NCBI RefSeq assembly: GCF_032854445.1
Contig: NC_088296.1
Span: 1,304,001 to 1,368,000 of the forward strand
Direction: 5' to 3'
Length of the DNA stretch: 64,000 bases
DNA from: Liolophura sinensis
Lineage: Eukaryota > Mollusca > Polyplacophora > Chitonida > Chitonidae
In this document: piece after piece, positions 10,701-22,700 of the stretch
Numbering within the stretch: the first letter of the stretch is position 1
How the letters are laid out: every line of letters begins with the position of its first letter
The notes under the pieces: model-generated
The model's input: the letters and a program-made list of their open reading frames with translations, nothing else
Told to the model about the DNA's origin: nothing
The model's database searches: none
Program-made: the position numbers and the translations under genes

Positions 10701-13700
10701 GTCAGAGGGAAACAAGGAAAGAGTGGCTATCGTTGTATCCCATGAGCTAGCCCACATGGTGAGTTGTCTTCAGTTCAGAGCACTTGAGCGCATCAGAGCA
10801 CTTGAGCATAGTAAACCAGAACAGAATTGGGAATTCAACAAATGGAGTAGGAATTGGAGGATATAAGTCAAATGAGAAAATATTCTCCAATAAACCAGTA
10901 AGTGACACAGTCATTAGATGTAGCCAATCGCTCCTTCATTTTCCCTTTCAGTGGTTTGGCAACTTAGTGACGCCGAGCTGGTGGGACGATCTCTGGCTGA
11001 ACGAAGGATTCGCCACGTTTGTGGAGTACATTGGTGTGGATCATGCTCATCCTGACTGGAAGATGGTAAGTTACCGACGCTTGTAATCACTTCATGATTG
11101 GCTTACTTCTGTAAGTTTCACGATGGAAGATGGTAAGTTACCGACGCTTGTAATCACTTCCTGATTGGCTTACTTCTGTAAGTTTCACGATGGAAGATGG
11201 TAAGTTATCGACGCTTGTAATCACTTCCTAATTGGCTTACTTCTGTAAGTTTCACGATCTAAGATGGTAAGTTACCGACGCTTGTAATCACTTCCTGATT
11301 TGCTTACGTCTGTAAGTTTCACGATGGAAGATGGTAAGTTATCGACGCTTGTAATCACTTCCAGATTGGCTTACTTCTGTAAGTTTCACGATGGAAGATG
11401 GTAAGTTATCGACGCTTGTAATCACTTCCTAATTGGCTTACTTCTGTAAGTTTCACGATGGAAGATGGTAAGTTACCGACGCTTGTAATCACTTCCTGAT
11501 TGGCTTACTTCTGTAAGTTTCACGATCTAACATGGTAAGTTACCGACGCTTGTAATCACATCCTGATTGGCTTACTTCTGTAAGTTTCACGATGGAAGAT
11601 GGTAAGTTACCGACGCTTGTAATCACTTCCTGATTTGCTTACGTCTGTAAATTTCACCATGGAAGATTGTAAGTTACCCAAGTTTGTAATCACTTCCTAA
11701 TTGGCTTACTTCTGTAAGTTTCACGATGGAAGATGGTAATTTACCGACACTTGTAATCACTTCCTGATTGGCTTACTTCTGTAAGTTTCACGATCTAAGA
11801 TGGTAAGTTACCGATGCTTGTATTTACTTCCTGATTGGCTTACTTCTGTAAGTTTCACGATCTAAGATGGTAAGTTACCGACGCTTGTAATCACATCCTA
11901 ATTGGCTTACTTCTGTAAGTTTCACGATGGAAGATGGTAAGTTACCCAAGTTTGTAATCACTTCCTGATTTGCTTACTTCTGTAAGTTTCACGATCTAAG
12001 ATGGTAAGTTATCGACGCTTGTAATCACTTCCTAATTGGCTTACTTCTGTAAGTTTCACGATGGAAGATGGTAAGTTACCGACGCTTGTAATCACTTCCT
12101 GATTGGCTTACTTCTGTAAGTTTCAGGATGGAAGATCGTAAGTTACCCAAGTTTGTAATCACTTCCTGATTGGCTTACTTCTGTATGTGTTACACGGACG
12201 ATAGAACATGATGAGCAAATCAGCCTTGTAATGACTCCCTGTTGAGGATAGCTATCTTAAGTTTCACACGGACGATGGAAGATGATGAGCAAATCAGCCT
12301 TGTAATGATTCTCTATTGAGGATAGCTATCTTAAGTTGTATACGGACGATAGAAGATGGTGATCAAATCAACCTTGTAATGACTCCCTGTTGAGGATAGC
12401 TATGTTAAGTTGCACACGGAGGATAGAAGATGGTGAGCAAATCAACGTTGTAATGACTCCCTGTTGAGGGTAGCTACTTTAAGTTGCACACGAGCTAAGG
12501 AAGATACGTAATAAATGGAAGAGTAAAGACCGAACAGAAACAAGGAAAATAAGAAGACGGAACTGAATGCTTCAGTGTTAACACGAAAAGGGTTGGTCGT
12601 GAGTTTCCTCCAGTGTTAACACGAAAAGGGTTGGTCGTGAGTTTCCTCCAGTGTTACCACGAAAAGGGTTGGTCTTGAGTTTCCTCCAGTGCTAACACGA
12701 AAAGGGTTGGTCGTGAGTTTCCTCCAGTGTTAACACGAAAAGGGTTGGTCGTGAGTTTCCTCCAGTGTTAACACGAAAAGGGTTGGTCGTGAGTTTCCTC
12801 CAGTGTTAACACGAAAAGGGTTGGTCGTGAGTTTCCTCCAGTGTTAACACGAAAAGGGTTGGTCGTGAGTTTCCTCCAGTGTTAACACGAAAAGGGTTGG
12901 TCGTGAGTTTCCTTCAGTGTTAACACGAAAAGGGTTGGTCGTGAGTTTCCTCCAGTGTTAACACGAAAAGGGTTGGTCGTGAGTTTCCTCCAGTGTTAAC
13001 ACGAAAAGGGTTGGTCGTGAGTTTCCTCCAGTGTTAACACGAAAAGGGTTGGTCGTGAGTTTCCCCCAGTAAGTGACACGGTCTTTACTTCCACCATAGT
13101 GTAGGCCGCCGTCGTATAAGTGAAATATTCTTGAGTACAGCGTAAAACACCCATCAGATAAATAAATAAAAAGGTTGGCTGGCTACATTTGCCATGATTT
13201 GCCTGCTGGCTACATTTGCAATGAGTTCCTGCTGGCTACATTTGCAATGATTTGCTTAGTTGGTGTTTAATGCTGTAAGGTGGGTTGTGCATAGGTGGGC
13301 GGTTTTATAAACAAACGGTGGGGCAGTGTAAAAGTTAAAAACTAAGTAAAACATAACTACTTCGTTAATAATTGGGATGAATTATCGACCTCATTTCGTG
13401 TCTTTCCGCTGCAGCATGACACTTACGTGCAGAGTGAAGTACACAGAGCCTTCCAGCTGGATGGACTCGTGACGTCGCATCCCCTTTACGCCCCTGTCAA
13501 TCACCCGGATGAGATATACTCGATATTTGATAGCATTTCATACTCCAAGGTAAGGCAGACATACAAAGGCATGCAGTAACAGACACTTACTTGTTCCAAG
13601 GTGTACAAGCATTTCAGGTCGGGATTAGCTTTTCTTCCACACTGAAATCTAACTGGCTTTTATTAAAAGAAGAGTGGCATTAAAATTGAAGATGATATTA

Positions 13701-16700
13701 AGAGTTAAGAGTTTAGAAGTGACCATGTTTAGCGATGCAAATGATGACGGCGATAATAGCAGGGATGACGACCATGATGACAAACTGTCTAAACGTTTGC
13801 TAAATTGTTGTTTAACAACGTTTAACATAAGTCTATCATTTTCTCCTGCTATCCAGGGTGCAGCTGTCATCAACATGATCAAAGCTTTCCTGGGAGAGAA
13901 GACTTTCCTCAAGGGCTTACAGGTGAGAGCAAAATACTGTGTCCAGCCACTGCCACCCACTGAAGTGCTGATCGTTGACAATCAGAACACCTGAGTCCTG
14001 GGTTGTCTGGCCAATGTTTATTTATTTATTCGATCGGTGTTTTATGTCGTACCCGAAGAATATTTCACTGACACGATAGCAGCCAGCATTATGGTTTGGA
14101 GGAAACCGGTCAAAGCCTGTGGGAATCCCGCGACCGCCCGACCTTCACTCGTACAGCCGGAGAGGACGACAGCATGAACTGGACTTGAACTCCGCATTGT
14201 TGAGAGGCTTCTTGTTCATGACGCCGTGCTGGCACGCTAATCACGTCAGGCCAATGCGTGTTGGTCTTAGTGCTGACATTTGCCCGCCTCGACTGAGTTA
14301 TGGCCGCTGTTACGGAAGTAAAATTTGCATTGAAAGTCAATATTTCTTGCGTTGAGAGCCATGGTTAACAATGTACAAAATGTCATGCACGGTTGTTTGT
14401 AGATACAGGGATGACCAGAAAAAATGTTGGTTTTTCCCCTAATATGGTGCGCTCATGTGTATGTCATATGTGAGAAAGTTTCTCAGTAACTTGCAAAATG
14501 CCGGTCGTTTACTTCGGGGGCATCCCGGTTTCCTCCAGTGACCGCCCTCGCATAAACCGAAATCCTTGAGTGTGGCGTTAAACAATATTCAATCAGTCAA
14601 TCTATCAGTCAGTCTGCTAATCAATCAATCAATCAGATCACTAAACCAACTGTTACTTATTTCAGAATTATTTGGTGGAGTTGTCTTTTGATGCCGCCTT
14701 CCATGACGATCTCTGGGACGCCCTCACAAAGGTAACAGGGAATTTTCACTAGTGCCTTCCTTCCTTGCTTCCCAATGCCTTCCTTCCATTCACCGGTTCA
14801 TTCATACATTCCCTCCTCCTTGCCTTGATTCCATTCGCGCTTACCTCCCTTTACACAAAAAAATAATCTGTTAATTTTTCACAACATCTGTTGATGGTAG
14901 AATATATCCTGTTATCATAACACAATATTCTGTCAAACATCACATAATACCCTGTTAGTTAAATAGAATCGTTATCTTGAATTTCTAGAAGATGTGTGTT
15001 ATATTTAATAGAACAGTCAGCTGCAATAACAGAACACATTCTAACATCACTCAGATAACAGACTTTCCCTGAAATTCTGCATTATTTTTAATTAATTGCT
15101 CTCCTGTGCTGACAGCAAGCGACCGCGGACGGCAACCCTGTGGACGTGAAGGATGTGATGGACACGTGGATACTGCAGATGAATTACCCTGTGGTCACGT
15201 TCAGCCGCTCCCCCGGGGCTGTGGTGGTCAGCCAGCAGCGGTATCTCCAGGATCCGTCAGCTCAGGACACAGGCAAATACCCATCTCCTTACGGGTACGT
15301 GTTCGTTTGATTGGGTTAAATCTGAATGGGCTTGTTTGATTGGGCTTAGACTGGCCGTGTTTGATTTGATTAACTTGTTTCGTTTGGTTTGATTGAATCT
15401 GGTTTGGTTTGATTGGATCAAGTTCGATTGATGTGGTTTGATATAATTTTCATTGCTTGTGGTTTCAGTGATTTTGGTATCAATGCTTTGATTTATTTCG
15501 GTTTGAGTAGTCTTGGTTTAAATGGTTTTTGGTATAAATGGCTTTGGTGTGATTTTGCTGTGAGTGAATGATTTTGGTGTGAGTGATTTAGGAGTGAAGG
15601 ATTTCGGTGTGAGTGATTTAGGAGTGAATGGTTTTGGTGTGAGTGATTTTGGAGTGAATGATTTTGGTGTCAGTGATTTTGGAGTGAATGATTTTGGTGT
15701 CAATGATTTTGGAGTGAATGATTTTGGTGTGAATGTGCGAATACTTTCTGTTTCTATGTCAGGCATGATAAATGATGTGTCAAAATGAAAGGGTTTAGAT
15801 ATTATTCTCAATCTTCGGACAATCTTCCCCGTACTTCCACATTAACATCTTCGAGAAAACAGATTTTTACTTACTAAATCAAAATCTTTAACACCCTGTT
15901 AAAGGATGTAAGAACAGGCCTTCTTTTTCAAGCCGCTTCGGGACCGGTAGATCCAGGATCAATCCTTGGTCGAGTCACACCTAAGACTTTAAAAGAGGAA
16001 GTTGTAACTTCCTCCCTTGGCGTTCAGCATGAAGGGGATAGTGCAACGACTGGTTGAAAATCCGCCCTGCAACAAGGAGGCACATTACACGTGCATGCAC
16101 CCTAATGATTCCTTCGTCGTCATATGACTGGAAAATTGTTGAGTACGACGTTAAACCCCAAGCACTCACTCACTCTTTTTCAAGCTCCAACCCCAGAAAT
16201 ATACGTCCCCAAACCAGATGCAAAATAGCAATGCAGAAATTTAAAGTGTATCAACAACCTGGCTGTATTTTCACACAGTTCCTTGATGTTAACTTTTATA
16301 TTGCTAAAACGTTTGAGGATTGTAAGGAACTTTATTTTAGATTTTTGACACTTCTAAAACCTTTGAGGCGTAATATTTATATGCAACAGTCATTCATTCT
16401 TCAGTTCAGAGAAAAGGCTTCAGTTAGACTGAATTTCACCAATTGTGGTCTGGGAAGAACAGTTTCATTGTAAATTGACCGAACTGCATTGGATAAATCA
16501 GATATTATTATTGTTGCTGTTGTTGTTGTTATTATTATTGCTCATGTGTAACGTGTAACGCTATCTAGGTTGACCCGGTCATGGGCGTTCACACAACTAT
16601 CTGTGTCACTAAGGTGCCGCCCTTATTTTTTTTTCTGAATACAGGTACACGTGGGAAGTCCCTGTGACCTTCACCTCCGACATAGAGATGGACTTTACCA

Positions 16701-19700
16701 ATAGCCGCGTTCATTGGTTGAGGCGAGACCAAACAAACAGTAAGGAACACTTTTTTACAACACCCAATTAAATCGTTTGATTATAGACTAGAGAAACATT
16801 AAACAGTTTACGGGCACTGTCTTCCGTCGTGAATAAAAAGGTGTAACATCAACCTGCGGATGGTCGTGGATTTCCCCCAGGCTCTGTCCGGTGTCCCCCC
16901 TCCTTAGCACTGTCCCCAGCTGTTTTCTCTATAACTACTGTAGGGCACAGCGTAAAAGATTAATCAAAAAACAAATCACGAAGGACGCGGGTGATTGCAA
17001 TAAGTGTTGTAGCCTGTCTGTCATTCATCACAACATAATTGTCAGCCAGTCTGTCTGTCATTCACCACAACATATTTGTCAGCCAGCCAGTCTGTCTGTT
17101 ATTCACCACAACATATTTGTCATCTAGCCTGTCTGTCATTCACCACAACATATTTGTCAGCCTGTCTGTCTGTCATTCACCACAACATATTTGTCAGCCT
17201 GTCTGTCTGTCATTCACCACAACATATTTGTCAGTCAGTCTGTCTGTCATTCACCACAACATATTTGTCAGCCAGTCTCTCTGTCATTCACCACAACATA
17301 TTTGTCAGCCAGTCTCTCTGTCATTCACCACAACATATTTGTCAGCCTGTCTCTCTGTCATTCACCACAACATATTTGTCAGCCTGTCTGTCTGTCATTC
17401 ACCACAATATATTTGTCTTTCTCAGTGTAGTTTATGGATCAGACATGATGTTGGTTTCACCTGGGGTAGCCATACCTGTTTGGTACAAGCATGTTTATAG
17501 GGTCAGTAGAAGTAAATTTAGACATGATAGCCTTTCTGCAAAGGTGGCTTTATTATACATTTTGATAAACTGAAAAATCACCTGATATGGTGTTTCTCAA
17601 GTAACAAAACGCAAGGGAAAGGTCAATATATCGTAGACTCTCAGTTCAACTGAATATTGTCTTATGGCCAATTTAAAAGGGTGGTTTGGATTGTTTATGA
17701 AAGAAAGAGAATTCAGCAGTCCACATTTTGTCTACATTTTCATGTACGCTATTAGTTGAATATTCTGTTGACCTGCACATCTACACGTAAGATTTGCAAT
17801 GTTTTCAGCTGGGCTGATAAGAGTTTATCAACAGTTTACGCCGATTACTACGGTGAATTAAGGTAGATTAGCTCAGGTAAATTTGAAATGTTTATAAACA
17901 ACAATGTCAGTGCAAGCATTTGATCAGATTTTTTGAGTCTCAGTCAAGAATATTGATAATTGAAAGTACCGCCAAACACGAAGGGCTAAATTATTCTGTA
18001 ATACTCTGCAGAGGGTAAATGTTGACTTTGAAATTAAAGGAAAGAAAAAAACACTATTATGAAGTGAAATCCTTTTTTTTCAAAACTTACTACCTAGTAA
18101 ATTGCATTTAAAATACTGGATGCTTCAGTGAGTGAGTTGAATGAATCACCTGATTTTGCTTTTCGGATGAGAGGGACAATCTCCTCTATCCAGACAGCTG
18201 ACCTTGCAACGAACCGATGACTTCCGGAATTAAAGCCACCATGCAATTAAGACATCAAATTAAGAAGCAAGATGTAACTTAAACATCCATGGCACCCGCT
18301 GACAGATAAATGAGAGTGTGATAGTCCCTATGCAAGAATCAAAAGTCGTGCAGTTTCTTTGAAGTCAACAGTTAATAGTAAACTTTAAGTCTTCTGTCTG
18401 GCTACAAATAAAATTGCTAAGGCATTCCTTTTTGCCCCTGTAGCTCACCCCTGTAGCTCACCCTTCTCCCAGCCCAGATACGGCTAAAATGTCATCTTTC
18501 ATCAGCAAATCTACCATTATAGTTGGAATTAGTTATGGAAGAATTCTGAAAGCTAAATACTCCGTTCCTGAGTTGATTGGGGATTCAAATAGCGCTGTTA
18601 TGAGAGTAGGCAATATATGAGTTAGCACACTGAACAACAGGTACGTTTGTTAAAGGGGGCATAACCCATACAAAGCTACCAATCTGTGAGGACTATCATA
18701 TGGAAAACATGCACTAAAGACATTTACCACCAAATAAAAAGCAAGATTTGGCCACCTTCAGGGGTGCCAATATGTGAAATTTTGGGCCTTGGCATCATGA
18801 ACTAATAATGCTCTCTGACTTTTTTCTTCAGTCACGATCAGTAATCCGAATATCCTTCCGCCAGAGAACGATGGACTGTCATGGGTAATCGGCAATGTCC
18901 GGCAGAATTGTTATTATCGAGTCAACTACGACATGACCAACTGGGAGGCTCTCATTAAACAGTTGAAGAGAGACCATACGGTACTGTCTTGCTAAAATTA
19001 TTTATTTATTTACTTACTTCTGTGGTCCTCTGTTAATTATGCCCTGTGGTCATGTAACTAGAATGTACAAGATCTTTCTACATAAAGTCTCGTACAAAGC
19101 CGTCAGTTTCACGTTACAATAGGGTACCAAGGGAAGCAGTCAAAACGTGAACGGAAAAACCGCGTCATACATGTATAAAGACATTGAAGTCAAATTTGAA
19201 TTGCGCTCACCAGTTTGCCGGCTCATCAAATTTCATGCTCACCGATTTAAATAGGCTTATTAGCGGAAACCAAAAAGTTTATATCACTTTAATTATAGCA
19301 TAGTTTTGAACCGTTGAACAAACTGCCTACTGGAGACCAGGCAATGCGAAACAGGCGAGATTCCGCGAGACTAAGTGTACACGTAAATGGATCGTGTCTA
19401 CACACTCGTAAATGCGGCTGCGCATGCTCAATGAGCCCTGGACACAAGGCGATGTGACCCATTGCAATGTTTACATTATATTTCAGATTTGTTATTGGCA
19501 AAATGTTTGTGTTGTGTAGAGAAATTTAGAAGTCAAATAATCATATTTGTTCTGTTTTGTTTTGTTCACAGAAAATTGATCCAGTTAATAGAGCCCAAAT
19601 CATCAGCGACTCGTGGAGTTTAGCGAAGTAGGTTTTTATGTTCAGTATATATGTGACATTTACCGTATGTCCTCAAAACAACGAAAGGGCAGTCTACGCC

Positions 19701-22700
19701 GTTAGATTATTTATGGTGGGTCTAAAAAGGAAATTTTGAGCTGAATAAAGACATAATTGAATAGAAGAAATAGTACATTTCATTTCAAAAATGAATATAC
19801 CATGTGCAATGATACCATTGACTGAAACTGCCGCACTCCGTATTGTATTTTGTGAGCCACCTTTGCGCAGTCGCGTGACTAGATATCAAATATCGCTCTA
19901 AGCAATGGACAACTTCTTCATGAGAACGAACAAGTAAATATAGCTTCAGCTGACCATTTTCACAATTCTGTGTTATTTCCTTGTTTGAAAGTTTTTTCAT
20001 AAATGAATGAATGAAGATGGGTAAAAATATGACTTAACACTGCTCTTCATAAATCGTGTTATCACGATTGAAACGAAAAATTCCCAACAAAAATTGATTT
20101 AGTCTTTAGGATAACCATATAGAATCGCCCATCTTCATTCACGCGAAGTGTTCCTTAGTCCAACGACCAGCCCGGATAGCACAGTTGGTAGAGCGCCCGC
20201 TTCGGGAGCGATAGATCCAGGACCAATCCCGGTCGAGTCCCACCTCAGACATTAAACGAGGTGCTTGACGTTCAGCATGAAGGGGATAGTGCAATCTCTA
20301 TCAGCTCAACCTATATAATGGCTCGGGCCTTCAGTAAGTCGTCCCAGAGAAGCAGCACTAGATAAAAGAGCGGTGGAAATCCATCCTGCAACAAAGAGGC
20401 ACATTACATACACACTAAGGATTCCTTGGTCGTCATATAACTGAAAAATTGTTAAGTACTACGTTAAACCCCAAACACTCACTCACTCACTCTTACTCCC
20501 ACGAGTGAATGCGTCCAAACAGACGCTTCTACATATATATTGGTTTAAGTTGCATTAAATTTAAAGCTAAAGCCCGATATCAGCTTTTTGAAACGGATCT
20601 CAGCGCTATAGGATCTTAGATCAAGTGACTAAATTGCCGTCATTTTCAGATCGGGACAGCTTGACCAGAGGATCGCTCTGAAGACCATAGAATATCTGGA
20701 GAACGAAGACGAGGACGTTCCGTTCAGCACAGCCCTAACAGAGCTCAACTATGTCCGCAGAATGCTCAAAAAGACGGGCACTTTTGGCGCTCTCAGGGTA
20801 AGACCTGCGGCCTGTGGCGTTTTTTAAATTTACTTTTAGCCCAATCCCAAAAGTCCGGTCTTCTTTGCAAAGCAACATATTGAAATTACGGTCAAGATTT
20901 TATCGAATTTCTACATATATTGGTTTAATTTGGATTACATTTAAAGCTAAAGCCCGACATCAGCTTTTTGAAACGGATCTCAGCGCTATAGGATCTATGT
21001 ATTTATTTGATAGGTGTTTTACCCCGTAATCAAGAGTACCACATAAATCACTAATCAAATAAATGTTCAAACATAACATTTCACTTTTAAGACATATACA
21101 CATGCGTACTGAATCATAGACAGCGATGTGTTTTACCGTTATCTTTGTCCTTTTATGCGGCCTGTTCAGAATGTATTGGTGATTTTGCTGTAACTGTAAG
21201 TTGGCTAAGGTTGTGATTTTGCTGTGACTGTGAGTTGGCTGAGGTTATGGTTTTGCTGTGACTGTGAGTTGGCTGAGGTTGTGATTAGCTGTGACTGTGA
21301 GTTGGCTGAGGTTATGGTTTTGCTGTGACTATGAGTTGGCTGAGGTTGTGATTTAGCTGTGACTGTGAGTTGGCTGAGGTTATGGTTTTGCTGTGACTGT
21401 GAGTTGGCTGAAGTTGAGATTTTGCTGTGACTGTGAGTTGGCTGTGATTGTGACTGTTAAGCTGTATCTCTTGTCACACAGTATCTCCTGTCACACAATA
21501 TCTCCTGTCACATAATATCTCCTGTTACACAATATCTCCTGTCACACAATATCTACTGTTACACAGGCTTTTATGGCGAAGATGATTTCTCCCCTGTACA
21601 TGAAGATGGGCTGGGATAACACCAATGCGACTCACCTAGAAACGTAAGTACAACATAAAACATTTGAATGGAATAAGATACATGTGGAACAGAAAATAAA
21701 ACATATTCAGAATAGAAACGAATATATATATAGGGAGAACAGAACGGGTTAGATGTAGAATAAAGTAAAATACATGTTGAGTAGAAAAGAACACATGAAG
21801 AATAAGCTTCAACAGATGTAGAGCATGGTAAATACGTGTACATGTACAGGTGGGATAGAATGCATGTAGATGGATTACATCACATGTAGAAAAGAAAATG
21901 ATACATTACATGTAGGAAAGAAAAGGATACATTACACGTAGAAAAGAAAATGATACATTACACGTAGAAAAGAAAATGATACATTATATGTAGAAAAGAA
22001 AATGATACATTACATGTAGGAAAGAAAATGATACATTACACGTTGGAAGAAAAGGATACATTACATGTAGAAAAGAAAATGATACATTACATGGAGGAAA
22101 GAAAAGGATACATTACAGGTTGGAGAGAAAAGGATACATTACATGTAGAAAAGAAAATGATACATTACATGTAGGACAGAAATGATACATTAAATGTAGA
22201 AAAGAAAATAATGCATTACATGTAGAAAAGAAAAGAATACATTTAGAATAGAATAAAACAGAATGCATGAAGAAAAGAATACACCTTGCACAGGATAGAA
22301 CACGTCAAGTAGAACGGTATACATGTAGAATAGAAAACATGCAAAACACAATAAAATATATGTAGAATAGAATATACGTAGAATAGAAGATAAAAGAATA
22401 CATTTAGAATATATGCAGAACAGAATAGAATATGTGTACATTAGAAAAGAATACATTTAGAATAGAATATATGGAGAATAGTTATTTAGTTGTTTGCTGT
22501 GTTACACCATACTCAAGAATATTTCATTTATACAAAGGCGGCCAGCATTATGGTGGAAAACTCCCGGTAGAGTTCAGAGAAACACACGACTATGCACAAG
22601 TTGCTGCCACAATTAAAACTCGATTCCAGAGTGTAAACATACGAATGTTAAGAGTTAGGTCAAAAGTAAACAAAACTTAGGTATTGTTGCGTTTGTATTT

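Noticed and set aside
13674-13994. 106-codon frame overlapping exon 8
   Set aside because: It contains exon 8 in the right frame, but both extensions are intron sequence across clear AG and GT sites.
17039-17573. Open frames of about 150-165 codons
   Set aside because: They are translations of the 37-bp-class minisatellite in intron 11 in three frames at once.
20165-20240. tRNA gene
   Set aside because: A and B boxes are present, but the sequence continues into a SINE body and CACT tail, and stems are imperfect. It is a SINE head.
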